A stretch of DNA of 64,000 nucleotides from Phycisphaerales bacterium (GCA_020846975.1 JADLCX010000027.1:1-64000); one strand, 5' to 3'. Counted from the first letter of the stretch, positions 6,790-16,242 are shown. The notes: generated by a model from the letters alone, not told the origin. Numbers and translations are program-made.

Positions 6790-8481
6790 ATGCCCATCCA
6801 TCCACTCCCGCAGTTCGAGGCCGATCTCGCCGAGCACGACCGCGAGGTCTACGAGCGGCTCAAGCCGCCGAGCTCGGTGGTCGTCCGGTTCGGCCACCTC
6901 AAGATGGTCGGCGAGTTCCCGTACTCGGGGGAGGCCAAGCCCGGCTGCGGCTCCAAGCTCGTCGTCAAGACGCACCGCGGGACGGAACTGGGCGAGATGC
7001 TCACGAGCACGTGCCCGAACTCGGGCTGCTCGAAGAGCGTCACCCGGCAGGAGATGCTGCAGTACATCGAGAACTCGGGCGGGCGCGACTACCCGTTCTT
7101 CTCGATGCAGGGGCGCGTGCTGCGGATCGCCACGGCCGAGGACCTCAACGAGCAGGCCCGGATCGACTCGCAGACGATCCAGATGGCCAAGCAGGCCGAC
7201 GCGATCGCGCAGCGGATGCGGCTCAACATGAAGGTGGTGGATGCCGAGCCGATCATCGGCGGCGAGAAGCTCACGTTCCACTTCACCAGCGAGGACCGCG
7301 TCGATTTCCGCGAGCTGGTGAGCGAACTGGCGACGATCCACCACACCCGCATCGAGATGCGGCAGGTCGGGGCCCGCGACGAGGCCCGGCTCACCGCCGA
7401 CTACGAGCGCTGCGGCCAGCACTGCTGCTGCAAGCAGTTCCTGAAGGTCCTCAAGCCGATCAGCATGAAGTCGGCGAAGATCCAGAAGGCGACGCTCGAT
7501 CCGCTGAAGATCAGCGGGCGTTGCGGCCGCCTGATGTGCTGCCTGCGGTACGAGGATCAGACGTACGACGAACTGCGGGCCCGGCTTCCGCGCAAGAAGA
7601 CGCGCGTGAAGACTCCCGAGGGCTGGGGCACGGTGCTCGACGGACAGATCCTCACCCAACTGGTGCTGGTGCAGCTCGATTCCAACAGCGAGCACGTGGC
7701 CGTGCCCGTCGAGGATCTGGCCGACCCCGCGACCGCGGGCACGCCTCCACCACCGCCGCCGCCACCGGCCCCGGGCGCGTACGTGCCGCGCGGACCCGCG
7801 GGCGGGCCGGCTCGCGAGGTGAGGGCCAAGCGGCTCGCGCCCGGGTCCGAAGTGCAACCGCCTCAGACCGACGAGGTCGAACCCGCGGGGCAGCAGGCGG
7901 GTTCGGCGGCCGAGGGCGACTCGCCCTCGCCACCATCTTCTCCGAGCGGCCCGCGCGAACGGGGACGCGACCGGCGCGGGCCGCGACCGGAGCGGCGTGA
8001 TCGTCCGTCGCACGAGCGAGATCAGGGCCGGCCGCGGCGCGACGAGCGCGGCCAGCGCGATCCGCGTGGCCTGCGTCCGGAGTCGCCACCTCGCTCGGCA
8101 GGTCAGGGTTCGGGCCCGATGTCGGAGGTTGATGAACTGCTCGCCGAGATCGAGACCGATTTCGGCGGCGGGCGTGGGCGCGACAGCGGCCGCGATGGGG
8201 GCCGAGGTCGGGGAGGACCAGCGGCGCAGAACCGTGATCGCTCCGGGCGTCCGGCGTCCAACCAGCCGCCGGCGGCGCGCGATCCTCAAGGGCCGGGCGA
8301 GGAGTCGGATCTTGATGACGACGGCGGCGGAGCGGAAGAACCCGGCGAGACCGGGGGCGAGTCCTCCGGCGCGGGCGGCGCGCCGGGCGAGGGCGGCGGT
8401 CGGCGCCGACGGCGGCGGCGACGCCGGCGCGGCGGGGGCGGGGGCGGGGGCGGGGGCGGCGGGTCTGCGCCGGGAGGGTGA
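6790..8481 (+). CDS. PSP1 C-terminal domain / RicT (YaaT)-like protein with low-complexity Arg/Gly-rich tail
   Basis: Conserved cysteine motifs CGQHCCCKQFL and CGRLMCCLRYEDQTYDEL, typical of RicT/YaaT; disordered R/G/P/E-rich C-terminus ending in poly-Gly. Confidence 0.85.
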   Translation: MPIHPLPQFEADLAEHDREVYERLKPPSSVVVRFGHLKMVGEFPYSGEAKPGCGSKLVVKTHRGTELGEMLTSTCPNSGCSKSVTRQEMLQYIENSGGRDYPFFSMQGRVLRIATAEDLNEQARIDSQTIQMAKQADAIAQRMRLNMKVVDAEPIIGGEKLTFHFTSEDRVDFRELVSELATIHHTRIEMRQVGARDEARLTADYERCGQHCCCKQFLKVLKPISMKSAKIQKATLDPLKISGRCGRLMCCLRYEDQTYDELRARLPRKKTRVKTPEGWGTVLDGQILTQLVLVQLDSNSEHVAVPVEDLADPATAGTPPPPPPPPAPGAYVPRGPAGGPAREVRAKRLAPGSEVQPPQTDEVEPAGQQAGSAAEGDSPSPPSSPSGPRERGRDRRGPRPERRDRPSHERDQGRPRRDERGQRDPRGLRPESPPRSAGQGSGPMSEVDELLAEIETDFGGGRGRDSGRDGGRGRGGPAAQNRDRSGRPASNQPPAARDPQGPGEESDLDDDGGGAEEPGETGGESSGAGGAPGEGGGRRRRRRRRRRGGGGGGGGGGGSAPGG

Positions 8482-8502
8482 ATCGCCGGGGTCAAAAAGC
8501 AA

Positions 8503-8529
8503 CGGGGCCGACCTTGAAGGTCGGCCCCG
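8503..8529 (+). terminator. Hairpin downstream of ricT-like gene
   Basis: cggggccgacctt g aaggtcggccccg: 13-bp perfect stem, followed by a weak ctttcg. Confidence 0.65.
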
Positions 8530-8716
8530 CTTTCGATCAGGCGCTCACGAGGGGGCCAGGGCTTACGTCGCCCGAGAGGCCCCGATCATGGTTTCGGCCG
8601 CCGACTTTCGGCGACCTCCCCTCACCCCAAATCTCTCTCTCGCCGGAATGAGTCGACCCGCGAGGGCTTGGCGTTTGCGCCTTTCGGCACGAGGCCCTCA
8701 CGGGGGTTGAAGGGCC

Positions 8717-8782
8717 TTAGCGGCTCTTCTTCTTGGCGGTCTTCTTCTTGCCAGCCTTCTTCTTGGTCTTCTTCTTGGCCAT
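8717..8782 (-). CDS. 21-aa lysine-rich peptide MAKKKTKKKAGKKKTAKKKSR
   Basis: ATG at 8782 (minus strand) preceded by GAGGAG (gtcgaggagaaccgcaagATG); stop at 8717. Confidence 0.6.
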   Translation of the reverse strand: MAKKKTKKKAGKKKTAKKKSR

Positions 8783-8993
8783 CTTGCGGTTCTCCTCGAC
8801 TCCCAACGGAGGCCCGTGAGGGCGCGTTTGGAGACGGTTGAATGACTCGAGCGGCTCGGAGCGCCTGATTGCTTGATCCGCTGCGTTGACATCCGTACGC
8901 CGGATGTCGCTGGTGTGTATCGGGCGATGTGCTACCACATCTTGAGCGACACATGCGCACGATACACTGAAACGGTTGCGGAGTGCAAGTCAA

Positions 8994-9758
8994 ATGGACG
9001 GATCATCCACACCGATCATCGTGTTCGGCGCCTCGGGGCGCATGGGTTCGCGCGTGTGCGCGCTGGCGAGCGAGGACCGCGCGTACCGCTTGATCGGCGC
9101 GATCGTGCGCGCGAGATCGGCGCGCGAAGGGCAGACGGTGCGCGACGCGCGCGACGGCGCAGCGGTGTTCACAAACCCCTTGAAATCAAGGGGTTTGCTC
9201 GCGGCGAGGGGAGCAGTGATCATCGACTTCTCGAGCGACTCGGGCGCCGGTGAATCGCTCGCGCTGGCGCTCGATACCGGCGCGGCGCTGGTGATCGGAA
9301 CGACCGCGCTGTCGAGCGCGACGATCGATCGGTTGCGCGCCGAATCGGACAAAATCGCATTGTTGATAACTCCAAACACGTCCATCGGCGTCGCGGCGGC
9401 CTCGGACGCGGTGAGGTCGCTCGCTCGAACGCTCGGAAACGGCTACGACTGCTCGATCGTCGAGTCCCATCACAACCAGAAAAAGGATTCTCCGTCGGGC
9501 ACCGCGCTGCGGCTGGCCAGCGCGGCGCGCGAGGGCGGCGCGAGGCTGCCCGATGATCAGATCGTGGCGATCCGCGGCGGCGATGTCGTGGGCGAACACA
9601 CGGTGCGCTTCGCGGGCGCGGGCGAGTACATCGAGATCACCCACCGGGCGACATCGCGTGATCTGTTCGCGCGAGGCGCGCTTCGCGCCGCGGCGTGGAT
9701 ATCCGACCGACAGCCGGGCTGGTACACCATGCACGATGTGCTGCGGATCGGAGCATGA
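8994..9758 (+). CDS. dapB: 4-hydroxy-tetrahydrodipicolinate reductase
   Basis: IIVFGASGRMGSRV nucleotide-binding motif; VIDFSS; IVESHHNQKKDSPSGTALRLA signature; GEYIEITHRATSRDLFARGALRAA. Confidence 0.95.
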   Translation: MDGSSTPIIVFGASGRMGSRVCALASEDRAYRLIGAIVRARSAREGQTVRDARDGAAVFTNPLKSRGLLAARGAVIIDFSSDSGAGESLALALDTGAALVIGTTALSSATIDRLRAESDKIALLITPNTSIGVAAASDAVRSLARTLGNGYDCSIVESHHNQKKDSPSGTALRLASAAREGGARLPDDQIVAIRGGDVVGEHTVRFAGAGEYIEITHRATSRDLFARGALRAAAWISDRQPGWYTMHDVLRIGA

Positions 9759-9834
9759 TCAACCATGATGGTCGCACGTTCGCGACATCATGCCCGACAC
9801 ACCGCGAGCACGCACCACGCGCGGACGGACCGAT

Positions 9835-10455
9835 TCAGTGCTTCCGGTGGGCCCTTTTCGGCTCGGACTTGAAGATGCTGAACAGCGAGCGCGTGGGCTT
9901 GGTTTCCACCGGCGCGGACTCGAAGGGCTTGTCGGTTGGCTGCTTGGCTTCGTTGACCGGCTTGATGACCGACGGAGTCGGCGTCTCGCGCGAGAAGATC
10001 GATGTCAGGACGGTTCCGTTGATGCGGTTGTAGAGCGTGGTGGCTTCATCATCGCTCACCATGACCGGCACGCGGGCACGAACGATTCCCTGATATGGGT
10101 TGTACCAGAAGGACGCGAGCGACCTGTCGATCGTCATGCGCACGGGCGGGTGGATGAAGTCGGCCTGCTGCGTGCCGGCAACTTCGACCCAGGGACGGTC
10201 GTGATCGACCAGCGGGTTGTCGGGGGCGCGGTCCTCGAACCATGCCGGGTCGATGGTGACGGGCCAGCCGCGGCTGTTGAGTTCGGTGGACTTGCTCGCG
10301 GCGCGGTACTTCACCTCGAGGTCCATGCGGCGCAGGTCGGACTCGGCGCGGCCCACCAGGGCGTCCTTGTCACGCTGCTCGCGTTGAATATAGAGGTACC
10401 CTCCGACGAGGGCGGCCGCGCCGAGCAGGGCCACGACATCACGCATCCAGCGCAT
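9835..10455 (-). CDS. Hypothetical single-TM protein
   Basis: N-terminal TM (VVALLGAAALVGGYLYIQREQRDK) and a long coherent ORF. Confidence 0.6.
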   Translation of the reverse strand: MRWMRDVVALLGAAALVGGYLYIQREQRDKDALVGRAESDLRRMDLEVKYRAASKSTELNSRGWPVTIDPAWFEDRAPDNPLVDHDRPWVEVAGTQQADFIHPPVRMTIDRSLASFWYNPYQGIVRARVPVMVSDDEATTLYNRINGTVLTSIFSRETPTPSVIKPVNEAKQPTDKPFESAPVETKPTRSLFSIFKSEPKRAHRKH

Positions 10456-10659
10456 AGAGGCGCTCCTGAGAGAGACCAGCGATCGCAGCCGTGTATCGGC
10501 CCTGCCGGATCACAGCTTGGGTCGGGGTTGACGGCTGACACGGCGCTCGTGGAGGGATGTGCCGGATGCACGGGCGGGCTGTTCCGGCCGCGCAGGAGGG
10601 CACGATCGTGACGGTGGCGAGGGCAATACACTGGGGGCCAATAACGAGGGCCCCGAAGC

Positions 10660-11925
10660 ATGTCCGAAGTCTCTGTGCGCACGCTCGCGTGCGGAATGCC
10701 CCTGATCGTCGAGGCCATGCCGGGTGTGCGCTCGGTGGGCGTGACGTGGCTGTTGCCGGCGGGCGCCTCGACCGATCCCGCGACTCGCGAGGGTCTGAGC
10801 ACGATGTGGAGCGAGCTCCTGCTCCGCGGCGCGGGGGAGCTGGATTCGCACGCCCAGGCCGACGCCATGGACAGGCTGGGCATCAGCCGCGGCGCGGACG
10901 CCTCGACGCACCACATGCGGCTGTCGTTCACGCTGCTGGGCTCGCGGGTCGCGGAATCGCTGCCGGTCATCGTGGACATGGTTCGACGGCCGCGGATGGA
11001 CGAGTCGGCCATCGAACCGAGCCGGGACCTGGCGATCCAGTCGATCGAGTCGCTGGCGGATGATCCGCAGCAGCGGGCGGTGCTGGCGCTGCGCGAGCGG
11101 CACAACCCGCCGCCGTTCAACCGTTCGGGGATGGGGACGATCGAGGGGTTGAACGCGATCACCCGCGCGGACCTTGTGGACGGCTGGTCTCGGCAGGCGC
11201 GGCCCCAAGGATCGATCCTCGCGTTCGCGGGGGACCTCGGCGCGGCGGGCGGGATCGACGGGCTTGCGCGGCGGCTCGACGGACTGCTTGCGGGCTGGAG
11301 CGGGGGGGCGCCGGCGGTCGTCACGGGCGAGGCCGCGCGACGCGGCGGTTACCACCACATCGAGGACCAGTCGGCGCAGGTGCAGATCGTGCTGATGTAC
11401 GATGCGCCCGCGGAGCGGGCCGAGGACTCGCGTCTGGAACGGGTCGTCTCGTCGGTGCTCTCGGGCGGGATGTCGGCGCGGCTGTTCGCCGAGGTCCGCG
11501 AGAAGCGTGGCCTGTGCTACTCGGTGAACCAGAGCTACGCGGCCGACCGGGACTGGGGACGCTGCATGGCCTATGTCGGCACGACGCCGGAGCGGGCCCA
11601 GGAGTCGCTGGACGTGCTGATGGCGGAACTTCGCCGCATCAACACGGCCGGAGGCGCGATCACGCGCGACGAGTTCGATCGCGCGCTGATCGGGATCAAG
11701 AGCGGGCTGGTGATGTCGGGCGAATCGACCGGCGCGAGGGCCGGCGCGCTGGCGGGCGACCAGTTCCGGCTGGGACGGCCCAGGACGCTGGACGATGTGG
11801 CGGAGCGGTACGCCTCGATCAGGCTGGACGAGGTGAACGCCTACCTCTCGCGAAGGACGCTCGGGGAAGTAACCGTGGTGACCCTGGGGAAGGCGGAGTT
11901 GAAGCGCGAGCTCGATGGCAACTGA
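10660..11925 (+). CDS. M16 (insulinase) family peptidase-like protein
   Basis: M16 fold features: MSARLFAEVREKRGLCYSVNQSYAADRDWGRCMAYVGTTPERAQESL. Confidence 0.85.
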   Translation: MSEVSVRTLACGMPLIVEAMPGVRSVGVTWLLPAGASTDPATREGLSTMWSELLLRGAGELDSHAQADAMDRLGISRGADASTHHMRLSFTLLGSRVAESLPVIVDMVRRPRMDESAIEPSRDLAIQSIESLADDPQQRAVLALRERHNPPPFNRSGMGTIEGLNAITRADLVDGWSRQARPQGSILAFAGDLGAAGGIDGLARRLDGLLAGWSGGAPAVVTGEAARRGGYHHIEDQSAQVQIVLMYDAPAERAEDSRLERVVSSVLSGGMSARLFAEVREKRGLCYSVNQSYAADRDWGRCMAYVGTTPERAQESLDVLMAELRRINTAGGAITRDEFDRALIGIKSGLVMSGESTGARAGALAGDQFRLGRPRTLDDVAERYASIRLDEVNAYLSRRTLGEVTVVTLGKAELKRELDGN

Positions 11926-11927
11926 AT

Positions 11928-12035
11928 CGGGCAACGCGGAGATCTCGGCGAAGCCACAGAGGACGCAGAGAAGCGCCCTGAATCAAGAACGTCGTTGCGC
12001 CCGCTGAGCACCCTCCTCGCCCTCTGCGTTGTCCG
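11928..12035. repeat. Degenerate palindromic intergenic repeat (CGCGGAG/CACAGAG family)
   Basis: cgggcaacgcggagatctcggcgaagccacagaggacgcagag... facing ...ctcctcgccctctgcgttgtccgg. Confidence 0.6.
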
Positions 12036-12070
12036 GGATCGAGTTCCACGATTCCGGTACACTCCCCCCC

Positions 12071-13834
12071 GTGCCGGCCCTTCCCCACCGCCACATCTCC
12101 CGGTTGGCCTCGCAGTACTCGCTGATCGGCGTGCTGCTGGTGGTGCTGGGGGTGACGCTGCTCTACCCGATTTTTCTCACCGTTCGCGGCGCGTTCATCG
12201 CACACACCGAGTCGGGCGACCGGCTCACGCTGGTCAACTTCCTGCTCCTGTTCGAGGACCCGGCGATCGTGCGGGGGTTCGTGAACACCCTGCTGGTGGC
12301 CGCGGCCTCGACGGGGCTGAGCATCGTGCTGGCCCTGCCGCTGGCCGTGGTTGCGGCCAAGTACACCTACCCGCTCAAGCCGGTGTTCAACGCGATCATC
12401 CTCGTGCCCTTGATCCTGCCGCCGTTCGTCGGGGCGATCGGCATGGCCGCGCTGATGGGGCGCGAGGGCGGGATCAACGCCCTGCTGGGGACCGAGTTCG
12501 ACTTCCTCGGGCGGGCCAAGTTCTGGGGCGTCGCGCTGGTCAACGCGCTGCACCTTTATCCGGTGATCTACCTGAACGCCACGGCCGCGCTGGCGAACCT
12601 CGATCCCGCGCTCGAGGAGGCCGCCGACAACCTCGGCGCGGGGCCGTGGCGACGCTTCTTCAAGATCACGCTCCCCTTGATCCGGCCCGGCCTGTTCGCG
12701 GGCGCGACGATCGTGTTCATCTTCGCGCTGACGGAGATCGGCACCCCCCTGGCGTTTGACTACAACCAGGTCACGCCGGTGCAGATCTTCGTGAAACTCA
12801 AGGCGGTCGAGGCCTCGGCCGAGCCCTACGCGCTGACGGTCGCGATGCTCGCGCTGGCGCTGGCGATCTACGCCCTGGGCAAGTTCGTCTTCGGCCGCGC
12901 GGGCTACGCGATGTACTCCAAGGCCAGCCGCGCCGCGGGCGAGCGGGCGCTGGCGGGCCCCGGGGCGTGGATCGCGACGGGGGCGTTCACGGTCGTGACG
13001 CTGCTGGCGATGCTGCCGCACATCGGCGTGGTGCTCACCGCCCTGGCGGCGCCGGCATCGTGGTACAAGTCGGTCGTGCCGCGGTCGTTCACGCTCAACA
13101 ACTTTCAGGAGGCGCTGACGCACCCGGAGGCGTTCAACTCGATCGTCGTGAGCCTCAAACTGGCCTCGGCGAGCGTCGTGCTGAACATGACGATCGGGCT
13201 GCTGGTGGCGTACGTGATCGTGAGGACGCGGGTTCGCGGGCGCGGCGTGCTCGACGCCCTGTGCATGCTGCCACTGGCGGTGCCGGGGCTGGTCATGGCC
13301 TTCGGCTACGTGGCGATGACGCTGCAGTGGCCGTTCAAGGGCGATCTGAACATCCTGGGCATCGGCATCCCCGCGGTGTTCACGGGGGTCACGATCTTCG
13401 GGTCCGATCCGAACCCGTTCCCGCTGCTGATCGTGGTGTACGCGGTGCGTCGGCTTCCGTACGTCGTGCGATCGGCGGTGAGCGGGCTGGAACAGACCTC
13501 GGGCGAACTGGAAGAGGCCGCGATGAACCTCGGCGCCTCGCGCATCACGGCGGTCCGCAAGGTCATCCTGCCGCTGATCGCGGCCAACCTGATCGCGGGC
13601 GGGCTGCTGGCGTTCAGCTTCGCGATGCTGGCGGTGAGCGAGCCGCTGGTCATGGCGCAGTCGCCGCGGGACTTCCCGATCACCAGCGCGATCTACGGGT
13701 TCCTGACGCGCATGGGCGACGGACCGCATATCGCCAGCGCGATGGGCGTGTGGGGGATGGCGCTTCTGGCGGTGACGCTCGTGGGCGCGAGCGTGCTGCT
13801 GGGGAAGAAGTTGGGGTCGATCTTCAGGGTGTAG
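12071..13834 (+). CDS. Iron-type (FbpB/AfuB-like) ABC transporter permease, two fused permease domains
   Basis: Two BPD_transp_1-like modules with EAA-type loops (LEEAADNLGAGPWRRFFKITLPLIRPGL; LEEAAMNLGASRITAVRKVILPLIAANL); start between 12029 and 12071 uncertain. Confidence 0.85.
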   Translation: MPALPHRHISRLASQYSLIGVLLVVLGVTLLYPIFLTVRGAFIAHTESGDRLTLVNFLLLFEDPAIVRGFVNTLLVAAASTGLSIVLALPLAVVAAKYTYPLKPVFNAIILVPLILPPFVGAIGMAALMGREGGINALLGTEFDFLGRAKFWGVALVNALHLYPVIYLNATAALANLDPALEEAADNLGAGPWRRFFKITLPLIRPGLFAGATIVFIFALTEIGTPLAFDYNQVTPVQIFVKLKAVEASAEPYALTVAMLALALAIYALGKFVFGRAGYAMYSKASRAAGERALAGPGAWIATGAFTVVTLLAMLPHIGVVLTALAAPASWYKSVVPRSFTLNNFQEALTHPEAFNSIVVSLKLASASVVLNMTIGLLVAYVIVRTRVRGRGVLDALCMLPLAVPGLVMAFGYVAMTLQWPFKGDLNILGIGIPAVFTGVTIFGSDPNPFPLLIVVYAVRRLPYVVRSAVSGLEQTSGELEEAAMNLGASRITAVRKVILPLIAANLIAGGLLAFSFAMLAVSEPLVMAQSPRDFPITSAIYGFLTRMGDGPHIASAMGVWGMALLAVTLVGASVLLGKKLGSIFRV

Positions 13835-13891
13835 GAGCCCATACGGCGGCGTGGCCTGCTCTGGCGGAAGACCGACGCACGCAGAAATACA

Positions 13892-13921
13892 CACGACCTG
13901 CCCCAGGGCGGGCAGGTCGTG
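13892..13921. terminator. Bidirectional terminator-like hairpin between convergent genes
   Basis: cacgacctgcccc...ggcaggtcgtg inverted repeat between 13834(+) and 13959(-). Confidence 0.6.
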
Positions 13922-13958
13922 GCACGGATCAGATCGGAGCGTCACCTGGCAGGGAGGC

Positions 13959-14162
13959 TCAGTGGCCGCCGGCGGGCTTCTCGGCGGGCTTGGTTTCCGC
14001 GGGCTTGTCCGCGGGCTTGGTGTCGGCCGGCTTGGTCTCGGCGGGCTTGGCCGCGGGCGCGGCCGGTTTCGCGGGCGCGGGGGCGGGCTTCTCCTCGCAA
14101 GCGCCCAGGCCCACACAAGCGCACAACGCCAAACCCGGCAGAACCAGCTTCGATGCCTTCAT
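13959..14162 (-). CDS. Small lipoprotein with Lys/Pro/Ala repeats
   Basis: MKASKLVLPGLALCACVGLGACEEKP: lipobox VGLGAC, then TKPADTKPADKPAETKPAEKPAG. Confidence 0.65.
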   Translation of the reverse strand: MKASKLVLPGLALCACVGLGACEEKPAPAPAKPAAPAAKPAETKPADTKPADKPAETKPAEKPAGGH

Positions 14163-14321
14163 GTTCCAACTCCTTGTGTTTTCGACCGCGCGCCGACGCC
14201 CTACGCTCGCCGCGTCGCGGGTCGAGTTGAGATTGACCAAGTGTATCACGGCCGCGTTCGTCGCGGATCGGGCCGGACTCGTGATTGGGAACCGGGCGTG
14301 CCGGGTTTTGCACGCCGCTGC

Positions 14322-14927
14322 CTATTGCGGCGCGGCGGCGGGCTGCGGGGCCGCGAATCCCTGCTTCAGTTCAACCAAGTCGACGATGAAGACCACGGGC
14401 GTGTCGGGCTGGACGACGTACTCGCCCGCGGGGTTCTTGGCCCCGAGGAAGCCGAAGGCCATGTCCGCGGGGATGGTCAGTCGGCGGCGCCCCCCCACCC
14501 TCATGCCGACCAGCCCTTCCTTCATGCCGGGCATCATGCGGCTGATCGCCTGGGACTCGGGCGCGGCGGGTTCGGGCTTCTCGGCGGTCGCGATGAACTC
14601 GGTTCCGCCGACCGGCCTGGCGCGATAGTGAAAGGTCGCGACCGCGCGCGGCAAGCAGACCGCGCCGTCCCCGATCTTGAGGTCGTCGATCCTGAGCCCG
14701 CTGGGGAGTTCGGTCGTCTGCACGGCGGGCGTGTCGTAGTCGGCGGGCTGCGCGTACGGGTGCGCGCGAGGGGCGGGCGCGGGGGGGGCGACGGGCGCGG
14801 GCTGCGTCGCGGCGGGCGGGGCGACCGGGGGCGTGGCGGTCTGGCTCTCTCGCCGCTTGCTCTCGCACGCGGCGAGGAACGCGGCCGCGGCGATCAGGGA
14901 GAGTCCAAGAACGGGGCGCGTTTGCAT
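14322..14927 (-). CDS. FKBP-type peptidyl-prolyl cis-trans isomerase, lipoprotein
   Basis: Lipobox AAFLAAC; FKBP core: GDGAVCLPRAVATFHYRARPVGGTEF...PGMKEGLVGMRVGGRRRLTIPADMAFGF...VVFIVDLVEL. Confidence 0.85.
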   Translation of the reverse strand: MQTRPVLGLSLIAAAAFLAACESKRRESQTATPPVAPPAATQPAPVAPPAPAPRAHPYAQPADYDTPAVQTTELPSGLRIDDLKIGDGAVCLPRAVATFHYRARPVGGTEFIATAEKPEPAAPESQAISRMMPGMKEGLVGMRVGGRRRLTIPADMAFGFLGAKNPAGEYVVQPDTPVVFIVDLVELKQGFAAPQPAAAPQ

Positions 14928-15071
14928 GGGGGAGCAGTCCTGTGAGATCGGGGTCGGGTTTCCCATCCATCGGCCGGGTCGGTGAACGGACTTCACGATG
15001 CCACAGGCGCGGGCATCGACAAGCGGACGGGAGCGGTCGCGCCCTCCGGCGGGCCGCGAATACTGTTTGGC

Positions 15072-16139
15072 GTGATTGCGGGCGAATCAACCAGCGGCGA
15101 TAACCACGCTCGGCCGAGGCTCGCGGTCTCGATGGGCGATCCGCTGGGTATCGGACCCGAGATCATCGCCAAGTCGCTGGGCACGAGGGCGTGGCGTGAT
15201 GAGGCGAGCGGGCTGGTGATCTTCGGCTCGCACGATGTGCTGCGGGCGGCGGCCGAGCGCTCTGGCGCTCGACCGTTCTGGAGCGTGGTGTCGAAGGCCG
15301 ATTGGCTCGGCGGCGATGATGTCGCGGATGGAGTCGTGCTCGTTGATGAGCCGGTTGTCGGGCCGACACCGGGCGCGCCGGGCCCTTCGGAGGCTGGGGG
15401 TCGCGCCAGTTTCGCGTGGGTCGAGGGCGCGATCGCGTCGTGCCGCCTGCCTCGGCGCGACCCGCGCCGCTGCGACGCGATCGTGACCGCGCCGATCTCC
15501 AAGTCGAGCTGGCACATGGCCGGGCGTGACGAGTTCCCGGGTCACACAGAACTGCTCGCGGAGCGGTTCGGGGCCAAGCGGCACGGGATGCTGTTCGTCG
15601 GGCCGAGCCTGCGCATCATGCTGGCGACGATTCACGTACCGCTCATGCGCGTGGCCTCGCTGCTGTCGCCCGAGCGCGTGCTGGACACGATCGAGCTCTC
15701 GCACCTCGCGTGCATCGAGCTGGGGATCGCGCGACCGCGGATCGCGGTGTGCGGCCTGAACCCCCACGCGGGCGAGGGCGGGCTCTTGGGCGAGGAAGAT
15801 GAACGGCAGATCGCCCCCGCGATCGCTCGCGCGGCGGCCGCGGGGCTGGACGTCTCGGGCCCCCTCCCGGCCGACACGGTGTTCGGCGCCGCGGCGGCCC
15901 CGCCGCACGGGAAGGGGCGTTTCGATTGCGTCGTCGCCATGTACCACGATCAGGGTCTGATTCCGGCGAAGCTTGTGGATGGCATGAGGACGGTGAACGT
16001 GACCGTGGGACTCGGCGTGCCGCGCACCTCTCCCGCGCACGGGACGGCGTTCGACATCGCGGGCGCGGATCGGGCCGATGACGAGTCGATGTGGAGGGCG
16101 ATCGAGCTCGCGGCGCGGATGGCGGCGCGGCGGGAGTGA
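15072..16139 (+). CDS. pdxA: 4-hydroxythreonine-4-phosphate dehydrogenase
   Basis: LAVSMGDPLGIGPEIIAKSL; TAPISKSSWHMAG...FPGHTELLAERFG; VAMYHDQGLIPAKL; VGLGVPRTSPAHGTAFDIAG. Confidence 0.93.
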   Translation: MIAGESTSGDNHARPRLAVSMGDPLGIGPEIIAKSLGTRAWRDEASGLVIFGSHDVLRAAAERSGARPFWSVVSKADWLGGDDVADGVVLVDEPVVGPTPGAPGPSEAGGRASFAWVEGAIASCRLPRRDPRRCDAIVTAPISKSSWHMAGRDEFPGHTELLAERFGAKRHGMLFVGPSLRIMLATIHVPLMRVASLLSPERVLDTIELSHLACIELGIARPRIAVCGLNPHAGEGGLLGEEDERQIAPAIARAAAAGLDVSGPLPADTVFGAAAAPPHGKGRFDCVVAMYHDQGLIPAKLVDGMRTVNVTVGLGVPRTSPAHGTAFDIAGADRADDESMWRAIELAARMAARRE

Positions 16140-16173
16140 GCGTGCGGCGCCGGAGGCGCGCACGACAAGGAAA

Positions 16174-16205
16174 AGGGCCCGAGAACCAAACGGCTCCCGG
16201 GCCCT
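16174..16205. terminator. Terminator-like hairpin between pdxA and giant ORF
   Basis: agggcccgag aaccaaacgg ctcccgggccct. Confidence 0.5.
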
Positions 16206-16242
16206 GCGGTGTGGGGCTTGAGAATGCTCAACGGTCCGGAGA

